A DNA stretch of 64,000 bases, from assembly GCF_024372745.1 (NCBI RefSeq), contig NZ_VOTZ01000002.1, forward strand, positions 124,001-188,000. The letters are read 5' to 3'. The notes below the pieces were generated by a model. That model was not told the DNA's origin. It saw only the letters and a program-made list of their open reading frames with translations, and did not search any database. Each line of letters begins with the position of its first letter. Position 1 is the stretch's first letter. Shown here piece by piece: positions 24,119 through 31,416 of this stretch. The position numbers were made by a program, and so were the translations under genes. The stretch comes from Methanocalculus taiwanensis (lineage in GTDB: Archaea > Halobacteriota > Methanomicrobia > Methanomicrobiales > Methanocorpusculaceae).

Positions 24119-24292
24119 TTTAGGGGATAAACTAGGTAGCGGCCACCCAACAAGCAAAGGGAGTCTGGTTGTGTCAGGGAGGGGTGAGGGGGATCAGTTC
24201 ATCCAGGTTGCATCCCACAAGCAGAATCGGTGGTGGGGTGAGCAGGCTGCCCTCGAAAACAGCGAAGAAAGAAATATACTTTTTTCCGGATT

Positions 24293-24793
24293 TTATCTTC
24301 GAAATAACTCCATTTCAAGTGCCAGCCGGTAGGTCCGGCGCCGCTTATTCTTTGGTAGATCGAGAATTTTGATCATCCTCTCTTCAATATGTATCTCCCC
24401 GTTCCCTTTCACCAGGTTATCCGCATGGGCAACAATCTTCTCAGGTAAAGTAACCGGCATGCAATCTCTCGGAAGAAGGCCGAGCTGAAGATATTCTTCC
24501 GCAGTCTGGCCGGCTCCCAGATGCCTCTCGACGATACGGGCGATCTCTTCGGGAAGCCCGCGTTCGCGACATATATCCCCTCCAATAATAGCATGATCAA
24601 GGGAATGGCTCTCTGATCGACCGATATCATGGAGAAGGGCGCCACAGATGATAAGGCTCCGATCAACCACCTCATCATCTGTATATTCGGTAGCGACCCA
24701 GGCAACCGCCCGCGCATGGGCGATCACCTTTTCGGAGCATCCTGCGCCGATCAGATGCTCCATACATACTGACTCGGAAATCTCACCTTCCAT
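24293..24793 (-). CDS. HD-domain metal-dependent phosphohydrolase
   Basis: A 166-residue single HD-domain protein (archaeal HDIG subfamily). Metal ligands are visible: His in EKVIAHARAV, the HD pair in GALLHDIGRSE, DHAIIGGDI, the His of VERHLGAGQ, and the late Asp in IVAHADNLV. The family hydrolyses phosphate esters such as nucleotides or cyclic nucleotides; the substrate is unknown. It is the last gene of a four- or five-gene minus-strand unit with TFE nine bases upstream. Confidence 0.82.
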   Translation of the reverse strand: MEGEISESVCMEHLIGAGCSEKVIAHARAVAWVATEYTDDEVVDRSLIICGALLHDIGRSESHSLDHAIIGGDICRERGLPEEIARIVERHLGAGQTAEEYLQLGLLPRDCMPVTLPEKIVAHADNLVKGNGEIHIEERMIKILDLPKNKRRRTYRLALEMELFRR

Positions 24794-24802
24794 AGGCCGG
24801 GA

Positions 24803-25321
24803 TTAGCCAAGAGTCTCACTAATTTCCTGCAGCCGGCGCCGGAGTGCAAGAGCGAGCATCTCATTATCGAAATGGGATAGTGGCACATCACAGGTTACAC
24901 AGGAAAATTCGTGTTTATATGCCTCGTTAAATGTATACATCGCCCCACAGGTCTTGCAGAGGTAAAAGTCGTTCTCTTCCTCATATCGTTCACGGGCGAT
25001 TAGCTTCTCTTTCACTCTCTCCAGATCTTCTGCCAGAACAGGATCGAGCTGATCGAGCTGGAGATGCCAGAGATAAGTGAGCCATCCGGTTTCGTTATCC
25101 TTCACCCTACGGTATACTGCAAGCCTCCGTTCATAGAGGGTATAGAGGGTATGTCTGACAGAATTCAGGTTTATCCCGGTATTCTCAGCGAGTTCCTCGT
25201 CACTATGCTCTCCGGTATCAGGGAAACGCACAAGGAGCTGTATCCCTTCCTCACCAACAAGACGGAGGAAAAAGGAGTAGATCGGCGGTCTCTGTAAGAG
25301 TTCTTCCACTTGTTGCATCAT
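24803..25321 (-). CDS. tfe: Transcription factor E, alpha subunit (TFE)
   Basis: A 172-residue archaeal homologue of TFIIE-alpha that assists promoter opening. The N-terminal extended winged helix covers residues 1-90 ([38 protein letters not shown]) and the zinc ribbon uses two pairs, CKTC near residue 122 and CVTC near residue 140. The TFE-beta partner is not nearby. Its start overlaps the stop of the ATP-grasp gene upstream by four bases. Confidence 0.92.
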   Translation of the reverse strand: MMQQVEELLQRPPIYSFFLRLVGEEGIQLLVRFPDTGEHSDEELAENTGINLNSVRHTLYTLYERRLAVYRRVKDNETGWLTYLWHLQLDQLDPVLAEDLERVKEKLIARERYEEENDFYLCKTCGAMYTFNEAYKHEFSCVTCDVPLSHFDNEMLALALRRRLQEISETLG

Positions 25322-26391
25322 TCAAGATATTGGCGTATGACACTAATATGATTATCCAGCATCCGGAGAGCCGCCTCCCTTGATTCCCCGGATCCAAAGA
25401 CGCTCACCATCGCATCTCCTTCGCTAAACTCCGTTCCTGGTCGGGGAATATCAGCAATGATCGCACCGAACCGGTCCAGATGGGATCGGATCATGCAATC
25501 CTTTTCTGCAAAGAGGATGCGCCGTGCAGCATATCGCCGTGGACGAGGCCGCGCCATGGGAAGCCTGCCAAAACACGCATCCATATGCATGGTGAAGAGG
25601 TTAGTGCCGATTGAAGATTCCACGGTATCAAGGGTTGCCTGGAACCGTGGGTTCACCTCGATCGCAACAGCCTCATCTGAGAGGACGAAATCAACGCCAA
25701 CAGATCCGATACACCCGCTTGCAGCAACAATATGCTCTGCAACTGCCATCATCCGATCGGCTAGCGGATGATCACAGGGAGTGATCGATCCTGCAAAACC
25801 AAATGCCGAATCGCCAAAACCACGGAGAATCTGCTCGTTTGAGGCAATAGCCACCGCACGTCTACCATCAGAGACGCAGGAAACACTTGCTGGAAGCCCC
25901 GAAATGAACTGCTGGCAGAGATAGGGGAGCTCCATCCCGTCGATCCAGGCTTTCTTCTCTTCCTCTGTCCTGACAATAGCATTTCTCCACCCTCCCGCAC
26001 CAGAGACGGGCTTGATCATCACCGGAAACTCGCCGGTTGCCGCAAGCGTGGGATGAGGAACAGCTATCTCCGAGAAGAATTTCTGGATTGATGATTTATC
26101 AAGAAATTTTTGTATCGTTTCAGGATCGGTACCGGCGCGCCGGATACCGGGGCAGGCAATCGTCTCTGCCCCCGAGGTAAGGATGAGATGATCGATTGGA
26201 TTGCGTGAGCAGATCTGATCGATTGCAGCCGGGAGATCTGCAAGCTCCTCAAAACCCGCATAATCAATAACATTCCATCCAAGATCGATATCCAGAAAAT
26301 GATCAACTGCGCATACGCGGTACCCTGCCCTTCGTGCGGATCGTGCCACATGCCGGGTGGCATAGCCCGCGACAAGGACCGTCTCCGTCAC
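25318..26391 (-). CDS. ATP-grasp carboligase-like protein (COG2232-like), function unknown
   Basis: A 357-residue ATP-grasp enzyme. N-terminal Rossmann-like part ([19 protein letters not shown]), then the ATP-grasp fold with [13 protein letters not shown] as the ATP-binding lysine and glycine loop, and a metal site [19 protein letters not shown] (Glu and Asn). The archaeal family is annotated as predicted carboligase related to biotin carboxylase. Its place between aTrm56 and TFE, overlapping both, suggests a role with the translation/transcription machinery or merely convenient coexpression. The ligated substrates are not known to me. Confidence 0.72.
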   Translation of the reverse strand: MTETVLVAGYATRHVARSARRAGYRVCAVDHFLDIDLGWNVIDYAGFEELADLPAAIDQICSRNPIDHLILTSGAETIACPGIRRAGTDPETIQKFLDKSSIQKFFSEIAVPHPTLAATGEFPVMIKPVSGAGGWRNAIVRTEEEKKAWIDGMELPYLCQQFISGLPASVSCVSDGRRAVAIASNEQILRGFGDSAFGFAGSITPCDHPLADRMMAVAEHIVAASGCIGSVGVDFVLSDEAVAIEVNPRFQATLDTVESSIGTNLFTMHMDACFGRLPMARPRPRRYAARRILFAEKDCMIRSHLDRFGAIIADIPRPGTEFSEGDAMVSVFGSGESREAALRMLDNHISVIRQYLE

Positions 26392-26912
26392 CGCTCCACC
26401 ATCTCTTTACCGCACTTACATGGCAGAACCGCAATCTCCGCATCAGGAAACTCCAGATCGAGTTCTTTTCCTTCATAGAGCTGATCAAGAAAGACTGCGA
26501 GTCCGGCGATCTCTGAATGCGGCTGATTGGTAACGGCGACATTATAATCGGCGATTCCATAGATCTCCCCCGGCACCTTCTCGGCACCGACAATGACAAG
26601 AACCTTCTCCTGCTGTCTGATCTCGCCAATCACATCCTGGATACGGAGTCCGTACATCGTCAGATGTACAACAGTACCACCCGACTCCCTGAACTCACGG
26701 ATACAGCGTTTCCAGGGAACATTATTCTCAACAAAGAAGGATCCCCCAAAACGGCGGGCAACGCCTTCGATGCTCCCGATAACACCCGGATCATCTGCCG
26801 CCAGGTACATCCCGTCGGCACCGAGCGCACGCCCGGTCAGGCCGACATGAGTGGTCACCCGCTGATCGCGATCATGGCGGTGGCCAATCCGAAGTATAGT
26901 TGATCTGACCAT
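26388..26912 (-). CDS. tRNA (cytidine-56-2'-O)-methyltransferase
   Basis: A 174-residue SPOUT-class methyltransferase (aTrm56) that methylates the ribose of C56 in the T-loop of archaeal tRNAs. Signs are the conserved start [28 protein letters not shown], and the trefoil-knot segment with [12 protein letters not shown] and [16 protein letters not shown]. The length is that of the archaeal single-domain protein. Four-base overlap with the ATP-grasp gene; the small winged-helix gene ends seven bases upstream. Confidence 0.92.
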   Translation of the reverse strand: MVRSTILRIGHRHDRDQRVTTHVGLTGRALGADGMYLAADDPGVIGSIEGVARRFGGSFFVENNVPWKRCIREFRESGGTVVHLTMYGLRIQDVIGEIRQQEKVLVIVGAEKVPGEIYGIADYNVAVTNQPHSEIAGLAVFLDQLYEGKELDLEFPDAEIAVLPCKCGKEMVER

Positions 26913-26919
26913 TATGGCA

Positions 26920-27195
26920 TCATCCCTCCCGTTTCATCTTTATAACACCATTTTCGATTATAAATGGAAGATCCTGTGAATATCGTACCCTGCAGGAGAT
27001 GAGCATCTCTTCAATCCCGAGGGGATGAAGCTGATCGTTCTCCTCTTTGATGAGGAGGTAACGTATAAGACGGTCAACAGATGCACGCACCATCTCCTGG
27101 GAGAGTCCGGTAACCCTCTGAATATCTAAAACCGTGCTCACATGATCATAGACGATACGGTGGTAGATATCCCAGTCAACCTCTTCATCTTTCAC
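26920..27195 (-). CDS. Small winged-helix protein
   Basis: A 91-residue protein starting at GTG 27195. Residues 15-60 ([30 protein letters not shown]) have the pattern of a helix-turn-helix; the rest is short strands. It leads the operon wHTH, trm56, ATP-grasp, tfe, HD and could regulate it. A TATA-like GATATATTG lies about 33 bases upstream, inside the region shared with the divergent gene at 27231. No closer family assignment is possible. Confidence 0.7.
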   Translation of the reverse strand: MKDEEVDWDIYHRIVYDHVSTVLDIQRVTGLSQEMVRASVDRLIRYLLIKEENDQLHPLGIEEMLISCRVRYSQDLPFIIENGVIKMKREG

Positions 27196-27230
27196 AGAGT
27201 ATTATGGAGTGAAAAGAAACAATATATCTT

Positions 27231-27623
27231 GTGAACGATGACGCCACCCTCTTTGAGATAGCAGATGAACTCCTTGAATATGCAGATGAGGATGAAGAAC
27301 GGCTGGTGCATGCCATCCTGAAACTTGCACCCGGTACCAGATCAGAGTTGCTCACCTCTGATTTCCTCAACGCATACCAGGTGTATCTCTATCTCTTCAG
27401 GGAGATTCCTGATGAGCTGATAATCGATCGTCTCCTTCTGGAACCAGCATCCGCACTTCAGAGAGGGGTGCTCCTTGAGGAGATCGATCTCGTTGATCTC
27501 TACCTACTCGTCAAAGGGGAGATGCCGGTAATCCAGGTTCGGATCCAAGAGGAGATCCTCGCCACCTTTCAGGGCAGGGATTCACACCATCTGGCAATCC
27601 GGTTTGCTGAAGAGTATGAGTAG
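27231..27623 (+). CDS. Acidic helical hypothetical protein
   Basis: A 130-residue protein with a GTG start. It is acidic and almost entirely helical by composition, with repeated leucine-rich helices (ELLEYADEDEERLVHAILKL; VLLEEIDLVDLYLLVKGEM). No cysteine motif, membrane segment or family signature that I recognise. It is transcribed alone from a promoter overlapping that of the divergent winged-helix operon (TATA-like AGTATTATGG 27 bases upstream) and converges with the UPF0280 gene with a one-base gap. Confidence 0.65.
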   Translation: MNDDATLFEIADELLEYADEDEERLVHAILKLAPGTRSELLTSDFLNAYQVYLYLFREIPDELIIDRLLLEPASALQRGVLLEEIDLVDLYLLVKGEMPVIQVRIQEEILATFQGRDSHHLAIRFAEEYE

Positions 27624-27624
27624 A

Positions 27625-28332
27625 TCAGATCCCCCGTGTGATTAATGTGGTATCCACTCTGGCGTGGACGATCTCCGGCACATTCCCATACGAGAAGATC
27701 TCATCGCCAAAGACAGCCACCACGCCATGCACCTTTGAACCAGAGAGACCGCCAAACGCCGATCTATCAATAGCGGACAACTGGTTGCAAAGGGCGGTTG
27801 CCCATGCATCAGCAGAAGAGATATTATCGGAAAAGACGCTGACAGCATCGGCTGTGCCAAGAGAGATAGAAGGGCCAACTGTTGCAGAGGAAGTACAGAC
27901 GCCGGAAATTTCCTTCTGTGGCTGACAGAGAAATGCACACTGTCCACTTTCTCCCGCGCTGCCCGCATACATGCCGATCCTGAGGATCCGATCCGTAAGA
28001 TAAGCGATATCCCCCCCATTATCAATAACGCCAAAGACAGCACCCGCCTCCTGCATCGCCTCCACACCAGCCCATGCGATCGTCCCGGCAACTGCTGCCA
28101 TCGGGCCCACACCGGCTTCATATGCGGCATCCACCATACGACAGATTACCGGATTATCAGATCCGGGATCATAGGGGTCAAATGAGGATCCAAAATATGG
28201 ATCAGCCCGGATAATCGCCTCGACTGCCTGGCGTGCATCGAGGAGACCGTTTTTTGCAACCTCAATATCCGCTTCGCAATCTGCGAGAATCGTCGTTATC
28301 GTCTGTTTATACTGGAAATGCCGCCGTATCAT
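27625..28332 (-). CDS. UPF0280 (COG2122, ApbE-like) protein
   Basis: About 235 residues. I use the ATG at 28332, whose ATGA overlap with the stop of the ferredoxin gene upstream indicates coupled translation; the longer frame would invade that gene. Family features are IIRADPYFGSSFDPYDP, VGPMAAVAGTIAWAG, VIDNGGDIAYL and CTSSATVGPSISLGTADAV. The fold is related to ApbE, a flavin transferase, but activity is undefined. The same three-family set (DUF39, NIL-ferredoxin, COG2122) has been tied to sulfide assimilation and homocysteine formation in Methanosarcina. Confidence 0.85.
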   Translation of the reverse strand: MIRRHFQYKQTITTILADCEADIEVAKNGLLDARQAVEAIIRADPYFGSSFDPYDPGSDNPVICRMVDAAYEAGVGPMAAVAGTIAWAGVEAMQEAGAVFGVIDNGGDIAYLTDRILRIGMYAGSAGESGQCAFLCQPQKEISGVCTSSATVGPSISLGTADAVSVFSDNISSADAWATALCNQLSAIDRSAFGGLSGSKVHGVVAVFGDEIFSYGNVPEIVHARVDTTLITRGI

Positions 28333-28724
28333 TGCCTGATAGAGAGTGCCTGGTGCGGGCACGCGCATACACACTGCCCACACAGAATACACCGCTCTTC
28401 CCTGACAACCAGATGGAAATCAGCATCAAAGCAGAAGACTTCCTGTGGGCAGATGGAGAGGCAGGCACCGCACTCAACACATTCATGCTCATCATGAAGA
28501 ACCGCATTCTCAAGCTTTTTTACCTCTACACCAAGCTCGGTGAGACGGGATGATATCCGGGCCTGCTCTTTCTCCGGGACATCAATCAGCACCCATCCTT
28601 CATTTGCATCGATATGGGCACGCTCGACATTGATCAACACCCCGGTCTCAAGGACAACCTGGGAGATGAGAGGGCGCTTGACCACATCCCTCTGGATAGT
28701 CAGGAAGAGTTTCATGGCTGCCAC
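28329..28724 (-). CDS. NIL-domain ferredoxin of homocysteine biosynthesis
   Basis: A 131-residue protein: residues 1-75 are a NIL ligand-binding domain (LFLTIQRDVVKRPLIS, GWVLIDVPEKEQARI) and residues 80-131 hold two [4Fe-4S] motifs (CVECGACLSICP and CILCGQCVCACP). In Methanosarcina acetivorans the equivalent protein works with the DUF39 enzyme to make homocysteine from aspartate semialdehyde and sulfide, supplying reducing equivalents. It overlaps the DUF39 gene by 13 bases and the UPF0280 gene by four. Confidence 0.87.
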   Translation of the reverse strand: MAAMKLFLTIQRDVVKRPLISQVVLETGVLINVERAHIDANEGWVLIDVPEKEQARISSRLTELGVEVKKLENAVLHDEHECVECGACLSICPQEVFCFDADFHLVVREERCILCGQCVCACPHQALSIRQ

Positions 28725-30220
28725 CTCCGCGAGAAGAGCTTCCCGAGATCGACTGCATTTAAGATCCCAATCACATGGAACTCACCATCTACTACCGGAA
28801 GAGCACTGATATTATGCTGTTCAAGCCGCTGTGCAGCTACATCAACCGCCTCATCAGCTCTGACGACGACCACCTTTTTGCTCATAATATCCGAGACACT
28901 GAGTGAATCACCTTTAAGCAGGACAGATTTGGAAATATCATAGGTTGTGATGATCCCAACCAGCCTCCCCTGCAGATCGATCACCGGCAGATGATTTGTC
29001 TCACCTTTGAGAAGTTTCCGGGCAGCCGTCTTCACCGACTCATCTTCTGTGATAGTAACTACTGCCGGGTTCATGATCTCCCGCACTCTCGGCGTCTGCC
29101 GTGTCTCCCTCATCGGGTGGCTTCGCTTATCAGTATCTATTCTTCGAGTCGGGAGTGCAACCGTAAAGGATCCTTCCTCTACAAGGCTCTTCAGATCATT
29201 TGCCACCTGCCGGGCATGGCTGAAGCTTGACATGGAGGATGTCCTGACCATCTCGCCATCGATATCGACATGGCCGCTTTTCAGTTCAGCATAGGTCACG
29301 GTCCGTACAACCGGCCTGTCCCTGCGCGGGGTACCATAGTCGACGATCGAGGTGACGAGATCTTCATCACGAACCGCAGAGTTTCTCACCGCCTCGATAT
29401 TCAGCATCGGGAGGGCGATACCAAGCCCGACATACAAGCTGACACCATAGCCTGTCAGGCTTGCGGCACGCAGATAATCCGGGCTCATTGAGGTGAGATT
29501 TCCAGCAACCATCAGGGTTCCAAACCCATTGGATGGAGAACTCTGTGTCCCTTCTCCGACAATAATACCCTCTCCGCCACCAATGAAGAGCGGAACACCA
29601 GATCCGATCAGATTGAAGTGCGGATCGTTTGCAAGCGGGGAGAGAAGTCCGGCTCCCGAATATGATATATTGCCACTGTTTGAGAGGAGAAGACCCATGT
29701 AGGTGTTCAGTGTCCGATCGGATCTGTTAGTGGCGGCATTATAGCATTGGTACGCATTCCTCGGATTGACCATCACCGCCTGATTCAGATCTTCAAGCAA
29801 CAGTTCGGTGGTGATCGTCCGTCTGGGATAACAATCAGTTCCTTTTGAGATAGCACGCAGCTCTATCTGTTTTCCTGATACGAGATCCTCAATAACATGT
29901 GCTCCGCCGTACTTCGATCCTTCTGTCGTAGACTCCTGGGTTGCTCCGATATATGCATCGACTGCAGCAATTCCAGCATATGCCTCTACATCATTAAGCC
30001 AGATCCGCTCCATCCGGATGGGGGGATCGGCATGCCCGAAGTTCAGAAAGGCTCCTGAAGAACACATCGCGCCGAAGGTGCCTGTTGTCACAACATCAAC
30101 TTCGCGCAAGGCTCCTTCTTCGCCCAGTTCTGAGACGATATCTGGCATCTCCTCTGCAGTGACAACAACAGCACTTCCATCGCGAATTTTAAGATTAATC
30201 TCATCGATGGATTTTGCCAT
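28712..30220 (-). CDS. L-aspartate semialdehyde sulfurtransferase (DUF39 with CBS pair)
   Basis: About 502 residues starting MAKSIDEINLKIRDGSAVV. The DUF39/HcyS domain fills residues 1-360 and contains two conserved cysteines, C53 in TFGAMCSSGAF and C130 in KGTDCYPRRT, matching the pair needed for persulfide chemistry in the characterised Methanosarcina enzyme. A CBS pair (VREIMNPAVVTIT; VSDIMSKKVVVV) follows at 375-500 and probably binds an adenosyl ligand such as SAM for feedback control. The ATG at 30220 is preferred to a TTG two codons upstream. It makes homocysteine for methionine in organisms lacking the usual pathways. Confidence 0.88.
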   Translation of the reverse strand: MAKSIDEINLKIRDGSAVVVTAEEMPDIVSELGEEGALREVDVVTTGTFGAMCSSGAFLNFGHADPPIRMERIWLNDVEAYAGIAAVDAYIGATQESTTEGSKYGGAHVIEDLVSGKQIELRAISKGTDCYPRRTITTELLLEDLNQAVMVNPRNAYQCYNAATNRSDRTLNTYMGLLLSNSGNISYSGAGLLSPLANDPHFNLIGSGVPLFIGGGEGIIVGEGTQSSPSNGFGTLMVAGNLTSMSPDYLRAASLTGYGVSLYVGLGIALPMLNIEAVRNSAVRDEDLVTSIVDYGTPRRDRPVVRTVTYAELKSGHVDIDGEMVRTSSMSSFSHARQVANDLKSLVEEGSFTVALPTRRIDTDKRSHPMRETRQTPRVREIMNPAVVTITEDESVKTAARKLLKGETNHLPVIDLQGRLVGIITTYDISKSVLLKGDSLSVSDIMSKKVVVVRADEAVDVAAQRLEQHNISALPVVDGEFHVIGILNAVDLGKLFSRRWQP

Positions 30221-30249
30221 AATCAATATCTTTTCAGTGCATTAAAAAA

Positions 30250-30274
30250 GGTTACTGATTATAACCAACAGTAA
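30250..30274. promoter_or_regulatory. Nested inverted repeats in the divergent DUF39/Nif3 promoter
   Basis: Within the 103-base gap, GGTTA-N7-TAACC (30250-30266) and TTACTG-N11-CAGTAA (30252-30274) overlap, next to a TATA-like GTAATTAAAT. The site sits 30-54 bases before the DUF39 ATG, where a bound repressor would block initiation. An operator is inferred from symmetry and position only. Confidence 0.45.
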
Positions 30275-30323
30275 TTAAATCTCTACGCAACACCTATCCC
30301 CATTCCGGTCAGATTGTACTATC

Positions 30324-31031
30324 ATGAAGCTATCGTCATTCCTGAACCTGATGGAGGAGATAGCCCCGGCATCGCTTGCTGAAGAGTTTGACCTGGGTAA
30401 AATAGGGCTCATTGTTGAGGGGGCCGATGAGATCGATGTGGTGGCTGCCGCACTCGATCCGACACCGAAGGTGGTTCAGTCAGCAGCAGCACTTGGTGCG
30501 GATATGCTTGTGGTGCATCACACCCCCCTCTTTACTCCGGTCACCCGGATCTCCGGACAGACTGCGCGCATATTGAGAGTACTCCTCACAAACGAGATGA
30601 ACCTCTTTGTGATGCACACCAATTTTGATCGTGCTGAACAGGGTATCAACGATGCGCTTGCCGATCTGATAGAATTATCAAACAGGTCATATATGAGCCT
30701 CGGCATCGTCGGGGACTCCCAACTTCCTCTCAATGAAGTGATCAGGCGTCTTGGATGTGGGGTCCGGGTTCATGGAACAATCACGAGCAACAACCGGTTA
30801 GCTGTCGTCGGCGGATCAGGCTTTTCTTTAGATCTCATGGAAGAGGCGGTTGCCTGCGGCGCGGAGGCCTTCATTTCATCGGAGCTAAAACATAGCATCG
30901 AACGCCATATACCTCTTCCATGCATCGAAGCAACCCACTATGCCCTTGAATCACCCGGTATGAAAGCTCTCTCCGAGAGGATGGGATGGACGTATATTGA
31001 TGATCCCCCCGAGAGTCATCTCCTGGTATGA
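30324..31031 (+). CDS. Nif3-like dinuclear metal centre protein
   Basis: A 235-residue member of the NIF3/YbgI/DUF34 family. Metal-binding regions are DMLVVHHTPLFTP (the His-His near residue 65) and FVMHTNFDRAEQGIND (His and Asp near 98), with the late ISSELKHS and IEATHYALESPGM, all as in the family. Activity is not firmly established; GTP cyclohydrolase-like and metal-chaperone roles have been suggested. Its stop overlaps the start of the SWIM gene by four bases. Confidence 0.87.
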   Translation: MKLSSFLNLMEEIAPASLAEEFDLGKIGLIVEGADEIDVVAAALDPTPKVVQSAAALGADMLVVHHTPLFTPVTRISGQTARILRVLLTNEMNLFVMHTNFDRAEQGINDALADLIELSNRSYMSLGIVGDSQLPLNEVIRRLGCGVRVHGTITSNNRLAVVGGSGFSLDLMEEAVACGAEAFISSELKHSIERHIPLPCIEATHYALESPGMKALSERMGWTYIDDPPESHLLV

Positions 31032-31357
31032 TCAATCCCTGGGTATTGCTGGAGCATAGTAGAGAGCTATCGGCAGAAGCAAAGCGATCACTCATCCATG
31101 CATACCATGAGCGTGGAGAAAAGGCGATTCTGGCTGCAGAACATGGGAATGTTAAGAAGTATCGGGATTTCTGGGTTGTGGTCGGGCGATCTGATGAGTA
31201 TATTGTTGAAGACGGATTCTGCACCTGTGACGACTTCCGCTTCCGGGGGGGCGTCTGCTGGCATAGCCTGGCCGTTCGGATCGCAGATATATGCCAACTC
31301 TATGAAGAGTTCGATCTCTGGTACACAGAACCTCCAAACGGGGACATAACAGGCTGA
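31028..31357 (+). CDS. SWIM zinc-finger protein
   Basis: A 109-residue protein with a C-terminal SWIM motif, C-x-C in DGFCTCDDF and C-x-H in GVCWHS (about residues 64-80), which binds one zinc and typically nucleic acid or protein. The N-terminal half is a basic helical segment. ATGA overlap with the Nif3 gene indicates coupled expression. Small stand-alone SWIM proteins are widespread in archaea without a known role. Confidence 0.8.
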   Translation: MINPWVLLEHSRELSAEAKRSLIHAYHERGEKAILAAEHGNVKKYRDFWVVVGRSDEYIVEDGFCTCDDFRFRGGVCWHSLAVRIADICQLYEEFDLWYTEPPNGDITG

Positions 31358-31416
31358 ATCCAAAGAGAAACAATTTATGGTGAAGAACAGAACCTATACC
31401 AAGCACGTGGTTATTC

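Larger units (their letters stand above)
23862..24292. other. Gene-poor spacer of about 430 bases
   Basis: No supportable gene. It holds the second copy of the dispersed repeat (23976-24055), a hairpin GAGCGCT-GGT-AGCGCTC (24072-24088), and a second hairpin GGGGCT-GTTT-AGCCCC (24103-24118) followed by CTTTAGGGG. The two structures could act as terminators or be parts of an old mobile-element end; no transposase remnant is visible. Confidence 0.5.

Noticed and set aside
14621-24120. Insertion sequence ends or transposase remnants in the two gene-poor spacers
   Set aside because: Repeats and hairpins are present, but I could not read any transposase, TnpB or integrase fragment in any frame, nor target-site duplications.
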